A DNA stretch of 64,000 nucleotides, from the NCBI RefSeq assembly GCF_003851685.1, contig NZ_CP027727.1, forward strand, positions 5,084,001 through 5,148,000, read 5' to 3'. This DNA is from Pseudomonas sp. R5-89-07 (GTDB taxonomy: Bacteria > Pseudomonadota > Gammaproteobacteria > Pseudomonadales > Pseudomonadaceae). The translations under genes were made by a program, and so were the position numbers. Positions within the stretch are counted from its first letter, which is position 1. Every line of letters begins with the position of its first letter. The notes under the pieces are model-generated. The model was given only the letters and a program-made list of their open reading frames with translations. It did no database searches and was not told where the DNA came from. Of this stretch, positions 36,560-45,424 are shown piece by piece.

Positions 36560-36579
36560 TATTCCAATTGGTATTCCAG
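36560..36579. repeat. Right island repeat (integrase arm-type site)
   Basis: TATTCCAATTGGTATTCCAG is the partner of the left repeat, with two mismatches in the middle. It contains two GGTATTCCA-type units four bases apart. The stretch from here to 36640 is very AT-rich and has no gene. Confidence 0.65.
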
Positions 36580-36637
36580 CAAAAATTTAAGATTATTATT
36601 CTTTATATATTAATAAGATAAGAAAGCTTTTCAGCTT

Positions 36638-36653
36638 TCCCCCGGCCCACCAA
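36638..36653. other. Degenerate attR, remnant of the ssrA 3' end
   Basis: TTCCCCCGGCCCACCAA resembles the tmRNA end TCCCCCCGGCTCCACCAA with one lost T and one C fewer. Being freed from tmRNA function it could drift. Confidence 0.6.
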
Positions 36654-36665
36654 TTTGATGCATCG

Positions 36666-36699
36666 ACAAAACCCGCCTTGTACGGGGCTTGTTGTTTCT
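36666..36699 (+). terminator. Probable original ssrA terminator, displaced by the island
   Basis: ACAA-AA-CCCG and CGGG-GC-TTGT pair with a 2x2 internal loop and are followed by TGTTTCT. It lies 13 bases after the attR copy, about where a terminator would sit after an uninterrupted ssrA. The imperfect stem fits loss of selection. Confidence 0.45.
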
Positions 36700-36820
36700 A
36701 GGGGTTTAAAAGCCCAACTGACAGACCTTCAGAATTTTCCCACGAGAAGTAACGCCCTCAATGAACTCCCCCTTCACCCCCCACCCCGCTAATCTCCTCC
36801 AGTCGCTGCAAAATCAGCGA

Positions 36821-36970
36821 CCGGGTTTAGCAGCTCGGTTAATATCAAGGCCTGCAAAGCCACCTTCCTTTCAAGCGATGCTTTCAGCATCCGCTGGATT
36901 GCGTTATGGCGGCTGTGCGTGGGGCATCTTCGGGTGCGCCGGGTTCCTTGATTCCTGGTCTGCTAACCCG
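36821..36970 (+). ncRNA. Candidate structured RNA leader upstream of DUF6124 gene
   Basis: CGGGTTTAGCAG (36822) pairs with CTGCTAACCCG (36960) with one bulge and closes a 150-base region. Inside are AGCCACC/GGCGGCT (36858/36908), a hairpin GATGC-TTTCA-GCATC, and GCATC-TTCG-GGTGC with a stable UUCG loop. The folding is branched and clear. Open frames across it read YGGCAWGIFGCAGF-like strings, but in competing frames, so I take it as RNA. Its 3' end is 68 bases before the downstream ATG. Confidence 0.5.
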
Positions 36971-37038
36971 CGTACAGTCGCCACCCTTTTCGTTTAGCAG
37001 CGATGTCTGGCGACTCCATCAATCAAGGAGTTTCAGTC

Positions 37039-37299
37039 ATGAAAAAAATCACCCCCAATCCCCCAACAACCCTCTTCACCCTCGCCCCAGACATCCCCGC
37101 CGAAACCCTCCTTATCCAAGCCAGTGAAACCCTCGCCTCGCTGAACGCCATGACCACCGATCTGGCCTTTGAACTGGAAGGCTCGCACCGCCAAAAGCTG
37201 CTGGGTGCTCAGCAACTGATCGTGCTGGGTGAGTTACTGCTGGAGCGGATGCTGGACACTCAGGTATTCACTACACAATCACTTGGCGCAAATCCATAA
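37039..37299 (+). CDS. DUF6124/DUF3077 family small protein
   Basis: An 86-residue protein starting MKKITPNPPTTLFTLAP with the family core ETLLIQASETLASLNAMTTDLAFELEGSHRQKLLGAQQLIVLGELLLERML. It is helical and acidic and has no signal peptide. Such proteins are numerous in Pseudomonas, often in several copies per genome, and have no known function. AAGGAG precedes the ATG. The long structured leader suggests post-transcriptional control. A REP-like GGCGAG/CTCGCC hairpin follows at about 37338-37360. Confidence 0.8.
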   Translation: MKKITPNPPTTLFTLAPDIPAETLLIQASETLASLNAMTTDLAFELEGSHRQKLLGAQQLIVLGELLLERMLDTQVFTTQSLGANP

Positions 37300-37393
37300 A
37301 GACATCCCTGTCAGTTGAGCGACCAATCCATACCTATGGCGAGCAAATTCCCTCGCCACAGGTACGCTATTGAACCCTAACCGACCAAGCCTC

Positions 37394-37633
37394 TCATCGA
37401 AGCGGAGACTTGACCCACCGCTCCGCCGCCTCCTGCGCCCCTTCAACCGCCTGCTCATAACTCTGCCAAAGGTCGCCTTCCACGTACGCCGGCCGGGCTT
37501 CCTCGCCTGGCAAGGTCAACCGGGCACCCACAGGAATATCAAGCCCTGGGCTCCAGCTGAAGCCAATCATCACGGTGACACCGCTTTGCGTCACGTATTT
37601 AACGGGATGGTCTCTATCAATACGTTCTGACAT
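37394..37633 (-). CDS. Hypothetical protein, 79 residues
   Basis: A small soluble protein (MSERIDRDHPVKYVTQSGVTVMIGFSW) with a beta-rich first half and a helical second half ending EAAERWVKSPLR. I do not recognise the family. It has a good ribosome site (GGAGAGAGA) before the ATG and Pseudomonas-like codon use, so I think it is real. It stands alone, convergent with the DUF6124 gene and divergent from moaA. Confidence 0.65.
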   Translation of the reverse strand: MSERIDRDHPVKYVTQSGVTVMIGFSWSPGLDIPVGARLTLPGEEARPAYVEGDLWQSYEQAVEGAQEAAERWVKSPLR

Positions 37634-37851
37634 CTCTCTCTCCTTGATCCGACGCTATCGAGGGCCTGTCTGGTTTGGAGCCTGTAAAACCTCAGAGCGT
37701 TCCATGCTTAAAAAGCTGAATAAAACCGTCAGTTGACCGCTCATAGACCCCATCGATCAACCGGTTGCTAAGAGTGATTAGACGCTCGCAGAGAACACCT
37801 CTAGCCTGAAGCGCCTGGGTATATAACCCAACGTCGCCGCCGAGGTTTTTA

Positions 37852-38850
37852 GTGACCGATCAAATCCTGATGGACAGCTTTTCGCGCCGGGTCGACTACC
37901 TCAGGATGTCCGTAACCGACCGTTGCGATTTCCGTTGTGTGTATTGCATGGCCGAAGACATGGAGTTCCTGCCGCGCCAGCAGATCCTGTCGCTGGAAGA
38001 GCTGTATCACTTGGCGCAAAGTTTCGTCGCGCTGGGCACGCGCAAGATCCGCTTGACCGGCGGTGAGCCCTTGGTTCGTCAGGGCGTGGTGGAGCTGTGC
38101 CAGCGCATCGCCGCGCTCCCCGGTCTGCGCGAGTTGTGCATGACCACCAACGGTTCGCAACTGGGCAAACTCGCGGTACCGCTGTTCGATGCCGGGCTCA
38201 AGCGCCTGAACATCAGCCTCGACAGCCTGGACCCCAAGCGTTTTCGGGAACTGACGCGCACCGGTGACCTGGCCAAGGTCATCGCCGGTATCGATGCCGC
38301 GAATGCCGCGGGCTTTCAGCGCACCAAGCTCAATTGCGTGGTGATGAAAGGTCGCAACGACCACGAGATCAACGACCTCGTGGCCTTCGCCATCGACCGT
38401 GGCCTGGATTTGTCCTTTATCGAAGAGATGCCGTTGGGCGTCATCAGCGAACACAGCCGTGCCGAGGCGTTCTATTCCAGTGCGCAAGTGCGCGAGCGTA
38501 TCGCCGAACGCTACACGCTGATCGACTCGGCAGAGTCGACCCAGGGGCCTTCGCGCTATTGGCGCCTGGCCGAAGCGCCGCATATTCGCCTGGGCTTTAT
38601 TTCACCCCACAGCCACAACTTCTGCGGCACTTGCAATCGCGTGCGCCTCACCGTTGAAGGCCGGCTCTTGCTGTGCCTGGGCAATGAGCATTCAGTTGAT
38701 CTCAAGCAGGTGCTGCGGCGTTATCCGGGCGAACCGGAACGGCTGGAGCAGGCGATTGTCGAGTCGATGAAACTCAAACCGTATCGGCACACCTTCGCGC
38801 TCAATGACGACGTGCAGGTAGTGCGCTTCATGAACATGACGGGCGGCTGA
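37852..38850 (+). CDS. moaA: GTP 3',8-cyclase MoaA
   Basis: MoaA is the radical SAM enzyme that starts molybdenum cofactor synthesis from GTP. The 332-residue product has the N-terminal cluster motif CDFRCVYC (about 24-31), the SAM-binding TGGEPLVR, the second cluster [20 protein letters not shown] (about 261-280) and the essential C-terminal Gly-Gly (MNMTGG). The start is GTG with GAGG six bases upstream; an ATG 18 bases later is the alternative. No other moa genes are nearby. Confidence 0.95.
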   Translation: MTDQILMDSFSRRVDYLRMSVTDRCDFRCVYCMAEDMEFLPRQQILSLEELYHLAQSFVALGTRKIRLTGGEPLVRQGVVELCQRIAALPGLRELCMTTNGSQLGKLAVPLFDAGLKRLNISLDSLDPKRFRELTRTGDLAKVIAGIDAANAAGFQRTKLNCVVMKGRNDHEINDLVAFAIDRGLDLSFIEEMPLGVISEHSRAEAFYSSAQVRERIAERYTLIDSAESTQGPSRYWRLAEAPHIRLGFISPHSHNFCGTCNRVRLTVEGRLLLCLGNEHSVDLKQVLRRYPGEPERLEQAIVESMKLKPYRHTFALNDDVQVVRFMNMTGG

Positions 38851-38887
38851 CCGACCCGGTTCCATCCCATTGCAGAAGGCTACCCTC

Positions 38888-39787
38888 ATGATCGTCAGAG
38901 CCAAACCCAACCTGATCGGTGTATTGACTTCGCTCAAGGGCTCCGTGGCCCGGCGCATCGCACTGCGCAGCCTGCTGGTGACACTGCTGGCCTCGGTGAT
39001 CGTGCTGGTGGAAACCCTTCATCCAGCCTATTTCTCCAAGGTCAACGCCACGCCGTTCACGCTACTGGGCTTGTCGCTTTCGATCTTCATGAGTTTTCGC
39101 AACAACGCCTGCTATGACCGCTGGTACGAAGGGCGCAAAGCGCTCGGCGCGATGGTGATGGATATACGCGCAATGATCCGGGAAACCCAGGTAATCCAGG
39201 ACGCTCGCCAGCGCAGCGAGATCTTGCGCAACCTGTGCGGATTCGCCCATGCCTTGAACGCCAGGCTGCGCCATGAAGACGAGCCCGACGCGGCAGCGCC
39301 CTGGATCGACAGGCTGGCGTCGGCCAATGCTCCAAATATCCCGGAAAGCATTGTCGGCCGCGTGACTCAACAGTGTTCGGCACTGGTGGAATCCGGCGCC
39401 TTGAGCGAATGGCGTTATCAACTCATGGCCGGGCACCTGAGCAACCTGACTCGCACGCAAACCATCTGCGAGCGCATCAAAAGCACCCCGCTGCCCTTCC
39501 CCTACACCCTCCTGTTGCACCGCACCAGCTACATGTTCTGCATCTTGTTGCCCTTCGCCATGGCCGAACCGCTGGGTTGGCTGACGCCGGTATTTACCGC
39601 CATCGTGAGCTACACATTTTTTGGCCTGGACGCGATTGGCGACGAGCTGGAAGACCCCTTCGGCTACGACGAGAACGATCTGCCGAGCAACGCCATCGTG
39701 CGTACGATCGAACGCGAAGTGCTGCACGCCAACGGCGCGACAGAACTGCCGCCGGTCCTTGAACCCGTCGACTGTGTATTGAATTGA
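38888..39787 (+). CDS. Bestrophin family channel (YneE-like)
   Basis: A 299-residue membrane protein of the bestrophin/UPF0187 family, anion or cation channels of the inner membrane. Hydrophobic segments lie at about 28-42, 57-70 and 220-255. The conserved FRNNACYDRWYEGRKALGAM (about 70-90) and the acidic GLDAIGDELEDPFGYDENDLP (about 255-276) are present. It follows moaA by 37 bases and may be read through from it. Confidence 0.92.
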   Translation: MIVRAKPNLIGVLTSLKGSVARRIALRSLLVTLLASVIVLVETLHPAYFSKVNATPFTLLGLSLSIFMSFRNNACYDRWYEGRKALGAMVMDIRAMIRETQVIQDARQRSEILRNLCGFAHALNARLRHEDEPDAAAPWIDRLASANAPNIPESIVGRVTQQCSALVESGALSEWRYQLMAGHLSNLTRTQTICERIKSTPLPFPYTLLLHRTSYMFCILLPFAMAEPLGWLTPVFTAIVSYTFFGLDAIGDELEDPFGYDENDLPSNAIVRTIEREVLHANGATELPPVLEPVDCVLN

Positions 39788-39919
39788 AGCCGTACACCCA
39801 ACGCATTTGACGTTACGCTCCTGTCTTTCTCCAGCAGGCCGCCATCAATCGATTGCCATGAGGCTAAAGCGCCTAAACAATGGCTGTCTAATCGTGACGG
39901 CTGACTGGCAGGTGCCTTG

Positions 39920-40816
39920 ATGGACATAAAGCAACTCAAATTCCTGATCGCGCTGGAGCAAACCCGCCACTTCGGCCAGGCTGCCGCACGCTGCCATATC
40001 ACCCAGCCGACCCTGTCGATGCGCCTGCGCAATCTGGAGGATGAGCTGGGCCTGGAGCTGGTCACTCGGGGCCAGCGGTTCGAAGGCTTTACCGAGGCCG
40101 GTGAACGCGTGCTGGCCTGGGCCAGAACCCTGCTTGCCGCCCATGACGGGCTGTTCGCCGAAGCGGCGGCGTGCCGCGGCCAGTTGGTGGGTAACTTGCG
40201 CCTGGGCCTGGTGCCGCTCAGCGGTTTCAACCCGATCAGCTATATCCAGGGCCTGTCCCATACCTTCCCGGAACTCAAGTTCAGCCTGACGTCCATGAGT
40301 TCGGACAAGATCATCGAAGCGCTGGGCACCAATCAACTGGACTTGGGTGTGTGTTACCTGGACCACCTAAACCCCAACTACCTGGATTTTTTCGAACTGG
40401 GCCAGACCCGTGTCGGCCTACTGTACGACACACGCCACTTCCACTTCGAAGGCGGCGAAATGAGCTGGGAAGACGCCGCCGCATTGCCCCTGGGGATGAT
40501 CAGCACAGGCATGCACTATCGAAAATCCATTGACCTGAGCTTTCGCAGCCGCGGCCTCGATCCCCAGCCTATTCTTGAAAGCGACTCAACCTACCAGCTG
40601 TTCCAGGCGATCCATGAAGGCTTTTGCTGCGCAATCATGCCGTTGGACAGCGCCCTGGAGAGCCCGATTGAAAACCTGGCGTTTATCCAACTGCCGGACG
40701 CCAGCGTGCTCGCGCCACTGGGCATGGTGATGCGCAAGACCGAACCACGCTCGGCCATCGCGGAGAAGTGTTTCGCGCACGCCAGGGAGTTGTTTGCCGC
40801 CAAGGGCACGGTTTAG
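39920..40816 (+). CDS. LysR-family transcriptional regulator
   Basis: A 298-residue LysR regulator with an N-terminal winged helix (MDIKQLKFLIALEQTRHFGQAAARCHITQPTLSMRLRNLEDELG) and a periplasmic-binding-like effector domain from about 90. The moaA-bestrophin-LysR neighbourhood recurs in Pseudomonas. In such strains the regulator is sometimes next to formate dehydrogenase genes, which are not in this window. The effector is unknown. Confidence 0.9.
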   Translation: MDIKQLKFLIALEQTRHFGQAAARCHITQPTLSMRLRNLEDELGLELVTRGQRFEGFTEAGERVLAWARTLLAAHDGLFAEAAACRGQLVGNLRLGLVPLSGFNPISYIQGLSHTFPELKFSLTSMSSDKIIEALGTNQLDLGVCYLDHLNPNYLDFFELGQTRVGLLYDTRHFHFEGGEMSWEDAAALPLGMISTGMHYRKSIDLSFRSRGLDPQPILESDSTYQLFQAIHEGFCCAIMPLDSALESPIENLAFIQLPDASVLAPLGMVMRKTEPRSAIAEKCFAHARELFAAKGTV

Positions 40817-40929
40817 CCCGACCGCACAAAAACCCCACACTCGTTCACGAATCGTTAAGAAACCCATCCCTATACTGGCGGGCAGCCATGGTCGCTCCCC
40901 CGAGCGGTCCCCTGCCCGGTAGCCACTCC

Positions 40930-42369
40930 ATGACGCGTCCCGTTCCCCTGCTGCTTTTGCTCGCTGGTCTGCTGTTTTTCTTCGCCCTGGGCAATCATGA
41001 ACTGCAAGGCTCCACCGAGGCCCGGGTGTCCGGGATCGCCATGGCCATGCACTTGGACAATGATTGGGTAGTGCCGCGCCTGTTCCGCGAGCCGTTCCTG
41101 GAAAAGCCGCCGCTGAGCCTTTGGCTGGATGCCGGGGCGATTCGTGTGTTTGGCCCGAGCACCGGGGCGGTGCGCCTGGCGTCAGCCTTTGCCGGGTTGT
41201 TCAGCGTGATGCTGCTTTACGGGATGCTGCGCCGGTTCGGGCGGCCAACGACGCTGGCGTTCAGCGCTGCGTTGATCCTGGCGACCATGGCCAGTTACTG
41301 GGGCAATGTGCGCGGGGTGGGCGAGGATTCGTTGCTCAGCCTGGGGGTGACTGCCGCGTTGCTGGGGTTCTATCAGGCGATGCGCCCCGAGTCCGAGCGC
41401 AACGGTTCCACGGCTTGGGCCTGGGCGTTGTTTACGGCGGGGATGGTCATCGCCACGTTGAGCAAGGGTGTGCTGGGCCTGGCGATGCCGGGGATCGTGA
41501 TCTTCGTCTACCTGGCCTGCACCAGCCTGATGGATAAACGCCTGCGTGTCGGCGACTGGCTCAAGCCAGCGTTGTTCACGCTGCTGGCCCTGGTGCCGCT
41601 GCTGATCTGGCTGGGGTTTCTGTTTCAGCGCGGCGGCATGCAGGCCGTGGGGGAGGTGCTGTGGACCAACAGTGTTGGACGCTTCAGCGGCTCGTTTGTC
41701 GAAGCCGGGCATTACGAGCCGTTCTACTATTACCTGGCTAAACTGCCGGAGGCCTTCCTGCCGTGGAACATCCTGGTGTACCTGGGCCTCTGGCACTTTC
41801 GCAAAAGCCTGCTGACCAACCGCTACCGCCTGTTTTTCAGCGTATGGCTGGTGGCGCAGTTCACCCTTTTGACACTCGCCTCAAGCAAACGCACCGTCTA
41901 CTTGATGGCGCTAACTCCGGCTGCCGCCGTGCTGGCTGCAGAATATGCGCAGGTGCTGCTGGACTGGGTAAGAGCACACAAACCAGCGCTTTACCGCTAC
42001 CACCGACGCATCATCGGCGCCGTGTTCAGCCTGGCCGTCGGCTGCTACCTGAGCGCAGCTTTCTGGTTTGCGCCGAAAGCCGATGTGCGCCAATCATTCG
42101 TGCCGGTGATCAGTCAGGTGCAGAGCCTGCAAGACGCAGGTAAAGAGGTGGCGCTGTTCCAACCCAACGAGCGGATTGCCGGTGCCAGCGTGTTTTATCT
42201 GCAGGCCTATCTGCCGATTTTGCAGACCGAGCCCCAACTGCGCGCATTTCTCAGCGCCAGGCCCGGCAACGTTGCGCTGCTGGACCATACCGACCGACTG
42301 GATCATCAAGTAACGGTGATCAAGCAAATGTCGGTCAACCGCCAGCCTTACTACTTCGTCGAGCAGTAA
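40930..42369 (+). CDS. ArnT-like family 39 glycosyltransferase
   Basis: A 479-residue integral membrane protein with about 11 hydrophobic segments. The PMT/ArnT N-terminus is clear: a first helix (PLLLLLAGLLFFFALGN), then the acidic STEARVSGIAMAMHLDNDWVVPRLFREPFLEKPPL loop typical of lipid-dependent transferases. The FEAGHYEPFYYYL motif (about 258) fits this family. It could glycosylate lipid A or an envelope protein; the acceptor cannot be read. An earlier in-frame ATG (42 bases up) is possible. Confidence 0.85.
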   Translation: MTRPVPLLLLLAGLLFFFALGNHELQGSTEARVSGIAMAMHLDNDWVVPRLFREPFLEKPPLSLWLDAGAIRVFGPSTGAVRLASAFAGLFSVMLLYGMLRRFGRPTTLAFSAALILATMASYWGNVRGVGEDSLLSLGVTAALLGFYQAMRPESERNGSTAWAWALFTAGMVIATLSKGVLGLAMPGIVIFVYLACTSLMDKRLRVGDWLKPALFTLLALVPLLIWLGFLFQRGGMQAVGEVLWTNSVGRFSGSFVEAGHYEPFYYYLAKLPEAFLPWNILVYLGLWHFRKSLLTNRYRLFFSVWLVAQFTLLTLASSKRTVYLMALTPAAAVLAAEYAQVLLDWVRAHKPALYRYHRRIIGAVFSLAVGCYLSAAFWFAPKADVRQSFVPVISQVQSLQDAGKEVALFQPNERIAGASVFYLQAYLPILQTEPQLRAFLSARPGNVALLDHTDRLDHQVTVIKQMSVNRQPYYFVEQ

Positions 42370-42384
42370 GGCCGGCGCGGGTCA

Positions 42385-42873
42385 TCAGTGCTTGGTGACC
42401 TTGTCCAGGTAACCCATGGCGAACGCCGAGATCACGAAGGTCATGTGGATGATCACGTACCACATCAGGTGCTGGGGATCGACGTTCTTGGCGTCCATGA
42501 AGATGCGCAGCAGGTGGATGGAGGAAATCGCCACGATGGACGCCGCCACTTTCATCTTCAGCGACGAAGAGTCCATGGTGCCCAGCCAGTTGAGCTTTTC
42601 CTTGCTTTCATCGATATCGAGCTGCGAAACGAAGTTCTCGTAGCCGGAAATCATCACCATCACCAGCAAGCCGCCCACCAGGGCCATGTCGATCAGCGAC
42701 AGCAGCACCAGGATCAGCTCCGACTCGGCCATCGAGAACACGCTCGGCAGCAGGTGGATCACTTCCTGGAAAAATTTCAGCGCCAGCGCCAGCAATCCCA
42801 GGGACAAGCCGAAATAGATGGGCGCCAGCAACCAGCGCGAGGCGTACATAGCATTTTCGATAAAACGTTCCAT
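42385..42873 (-). CDS. UPF0114 (YqhA) family membrane protein
   Basis: A 162-residue protein starting [28 protein letters not shown]. It has three or four transmembrane helices and the family stretch [51 protein letters not shown] (seen in pieces). The function is unknown; homologues are ubiquitous in proteobacteria. It is convergent with the glycosyltransferase, 15 bases apart. Confidence 0.93.
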   Translation of the reverse strand: MERFIENAMYASRWLLAPIYFGLSLGLLALALKFFQEVIHLLPSVFSMAESELILVLLSLIDMALVGGLLVMVMISGYENFVSQLDIDESKEKLNWLGTMDSSSLKMKVAASIVAISSIHLLRIFMDAKNVDPQHLMWYVIIHMTFVISAFAMGYLDKVTKH

Positions 42874-43036
42874 TGAATCTCACACAGCTTGGCTAAAAAT
42901 GGCGCCGAGTATACCAGCCGCCGCCCGGCACCTGTCACCGTGAGAAAACTCAGCCAAAGTGGCATCTGTAAGAGAATTTTTCTGATAGTGTCGAGCCCAT
43001 CAACTCGGCTCGATGATGTCGGACAGGAAGACTCTG

Positions 43037-44860
43037 ATGATGGATGTGCGATCCCCTTTGGCCACGCTCGGCCTGTTCGCGACGTTGCTGATGACCAGCG
43101 GCTGCTCCCCCAAGGAAGAGCAGAAGCAGGCCACCCTCGAAGAGAAAACCAGCCAGTTCGAACAGTCTCTCGACACCATCCAAGACCCCAAGCTGCGCGA
43201 CGCCATCGCCGACCTCGGCGGCTCGCTGCTGTTGCTGGAACGCGCCCGCATCAAGCTCGCCGCCAAGCCCATCGAAGCCGAATACGGCGAAGACACCCTG
43301 GCCCTGCTCAAGCACTACCCCACGCCCCAGGCTTTGGTGGACACCTACATCAATGGCCTGTTCGTGTTGCGCAGGGCCTCCCATTCCGACTACCTCACGG
43401 ACTTGCAGCCGGTCTTCCCGTTCACGTTCAACGCCCCTGATCAGTTCCCCTTTCCCCATGGCCTGGAATGGCAGTCGGTGACCTTGAGCAACAATAAAGT
43501 CATTCCCTTCCAGCCTGAGTGGTCGGAAACCGATCCCGGCATCCAGCTCAGCCCGAGCAGCTCCAACCTGACCAACCCCGACGACCTGACGGTAACCTAC
43601 CCCTTCATCGAGGGCATCGAGACCGAAAACAAGAGCCAGCCGCAGCCCGTCAGCCTGAAAGGTACGATTGAAGTCGCCGCGCCAGGCAAGGTGCTGGCCT
43701 TCGACTTATCGAAAAAGGACGTGGGGCACCCGCGTACCGAGGGCAACATCACCCTGAACCTGCTCTCGCTTGAGAAGAATTACGCCGAACTCGAACTGAC
43801 CAACAGCGAGCCCCTGGCCGCCGAGCTGGGCGACGACTCACCTAACCCTCTGCTGGTGCAGGCACGGGATGGCACCGGCCAGTTTTTGACCCGCTCAGGC
43901 TCAATCAACGAAAGTGCCGCGCAAGTGGCCTTCTACGAGAAACAGTTGGCCGAGATGCAAAAGCAGAAGGCCTGGTCCGAGGCGTTCGAAAAACAACTCA
44001 CCGACGCGCAAAAAGCCTTCGAACACAAACAGAACAGCCATTACGCCAAGGTGTACTTCAACGGATTGCTCGACACCCTGCAGGTCAACGTACTGGATTT
44101 TTCCAAGACCACGGTGACCCGCAAAGAGCTGGACCTGCCGGTGATGCGCTTCGACAAAAACAGCCTGCAACAAACCGTGCAACCGTTGCCGATGCCGGTC
44201 ACGGTGTATGACGACGCTGCCGCCAGTTGGCTCAAAGACGCGTCGATGACCGAAGAACAGTTAAAAAGCAGCGTCACCATCAGCCAATCGACCGAAGACG
44301 CCAGTGCCGCGAAAGTCGTGTTCGACCACCCGTTCACCTTCAACGACGACCTGGTCGGCGCCGAGCGCAACAACAGCGATGCGCCGATCACCTTTTTCGC
44401 GGCCGACGATAAAGGCGAGCGCGGCGAACCCATCGAGCTGCCGACCGAGGCCTTTGAGTTGAATGCGGCAAATGGCACGTTGACCTACGACCTCAACCTG
44501 TTCCCGGAAACCCCGGCGTTCGTGGTCGGCTCAGTGCCGTTGTTCCTCGCCACCATCGAGAAGGCCTCGATTGATATCACCCAATTGCCCAAGGGCCTGT
44601 CGCTCAAGGACAACGCGTTGATCGTCGACCAGCGCGCATTCCCCTCCGACAGCTGGCGCTTCTACGCCAAGGACAGCAGCGGCAACTACCTCAAAGAAAT
44701 TCTCGGCGTAAGCCACCGCGCCGAGGAATACGGCACCGCGATGTTTGACGTGCATTATTTCTACGGCCAACCAACCACCCTGGAAAGCTACCAGCGCACC
44801 GACCTCGACACCGTGCAATACGGCTTCGAGGTCAAGCTGGACAAACCGGAAAGCAAATAG
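43037..44860 (+). CDS. Large predicted lipoprotein of unknown function
   Basis: A 607-residue precursor with a lipoprotein signal (LGLFATLLMTSGC, Cys about 23). The lipobox has Thr at -3, which is unusual but acceptable. A helical acidic segment follows (about 30-75), then beta-rich regions. A second predicted coiled segment QVAFYEKQLAEMQKQKAWSE lies at about 300-340. I know of no functional match. I chose the ATG behind AGGAAG; earlier ATGs have no ribosome site. It is transcribed alone, divergent from the UPF0114 gene. Confidence 0.8.
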   Translation: MMDVRSPLATLGLFATLLMTSGCSPKEEQKQATLEEKTSQFEQSLDTIQDPKLRDAIADLGGSLLLLERARIKLAAKPIEAEYGEDTLALLKHYPTPQALVDTYINGLFVLRRASHSDYLTDLQPVFPFTFNAPDQFPFPHGLEWQSVTLSNNKVIPFQPEWSETDPGIQLSPSSSNLTNPDDLTVTYPFIEGIETENKSQPQPVSLKGTIEVAAPGKVLAFDLSKKDVGHPRTEGNITLNLLSLEKNYAELELTNSEPLAAELGDDSPNPLLVQARDGTGQFLTRSGSINESAAQVAFYEKQLAEMQKQKAWSEAFEKQLTDAQKAFEHKQNSHYAKVYFNGLLDTLQVNVLDFSKTTVTRKELDLPVMRFDKNSLQQTVQPLPMPVTVYDDAAASWLKDASMTEEQLKSSVTISQSTEDASAAKVVFDHPFTFNDDLVGAERNNSDAPITFFAADDKGERGEPIELPTEAFELNAANGTLTYDLNLFPETPAFVVGSVPLFLATIEKASIDITQLPKGLSLKDNALIVDQRAFPSDSWRFYAKDSSGNYLKEILGVSHRAEEYGTAMFDVHYFYGQPTTLESYQRTDLDTVQYGFEVKLDKPESK

Positions 44861-44867
44861 CCCGCGA

Positions 44868-45185
44868 TTACAGGGCCAATTGCTCCTGGCCGCCGTTGAG
44901 TTGGCGTAGATGGGCCTGCAGGTGCAGGCACCAGATCTGCGGTTCGTCCAACTGCTCGTAGCCGTGCAGGGTCAGGCTATCGACGATGGAGCCCAACATG
45001 GTTTCTGCCACGAAGGGCCCGTGGAACGGGCCTTGAGACTTGACGGTGGAAGGCTGTTCGCCCGACATGCCGGCGGCAAACAATAACGTCCACATCCCGT
45101 TTTCCCCGGCGAGAGGGCGAATGGAGCATTCGATACGGGTTTGCAGGCCCAGGCACTGGCGGGTAAGGCAAAGGTTGCGCGGCAT
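44868..45185 (-). CDS. Conserved hypothetical protein, 105 residues
   Basis: A small soluble protein starting MPRNLCLTRQCLGLQTRIECSI with several Cys, then a central MWTLLFAAGMSGEQPSTVKSQGPFHGPFVAETML and a helical end (LHLQAHLRQLNGGQEQLAL). It looks like a Pseudomonas-specific protein with no assigned function. It is convergent with the large lipoprotein, seven bases apart. Confidence 0.65.
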   Translation of the reverse strand: MPRNLCLTRQCLGLQTRIECSIRPLAGENGMWTLLFAAGMSGEQPSTVKSQGPFHGPFVAETMLGSIVDSLTLHGYEQLDEPQIWCLHLQAHLRQLNGGQEQLAL

Positions 45186-45366
45186 GGCGGCGACCCTCGG
45201 TAGATCGGCGTTCAGCCCCAGCGCAAAGGCGAGGCTGTTTCTATCCTGCGACTCCTGTGGATATCCCTAATGCTGAGAATAGAAGAAAAACGCGACAAAC
45301 CAAGGTTGTAGGGACCAACGGCGCGGTGCTCCGAAGCGTCGTCAATTTAATGGCATTCACAAATCT

Positions 45367-45402
45367 AAATGTGGGAGGGAGCTTGCCCCCTCCCACATTT
45401 TT
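45367..45402. repeat. REP element
   Basis: TGTGGGAGGG and CCCTCCCACA pair around AGCTTGCCC-type loop bases and end in TTTTTT. This is the single-REP form of the GTGGGAGGGGGCTTGC family. It lies 23 bases after the end of the Lon-like protease gene and may also stop its transcripts. Confidence 0.8.
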
Positions 45403-45424
45403 TGACCCGGGTGGCCTTAAGAAA

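Larger units (their letters stand above)
32498..36653. mobile_element. Genomic island inserted at the 3' end of ssrA
   Basis: The tmRNA 3' end (CCCCCGGCTCCACCAA) recurs in degenerate form (CCCCCGGCCCACCAA) about 4.1 kb away. Just inside both ends are near-identical 20-base repeats built of GGTATTCCA. Between them lie integrase remnants and three cargo genes without core-genome neighbours. Intergenic parts are clearly more AT-rich than the flanks. The island seems unable to move on its own because no intact integrase remains. Confidence 0.8.

Noticed and set aside
36761..37127. Short open frames reading YGGCAWGIFGCAGF and similar, like phage Ash proteins
   Set aside because: Several frames of the same stretch give such strings, they overlap the DUF6124 gene out of frame, and the DNA shows conserved-looking RNA stems. 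I read it as RNA, not protein.
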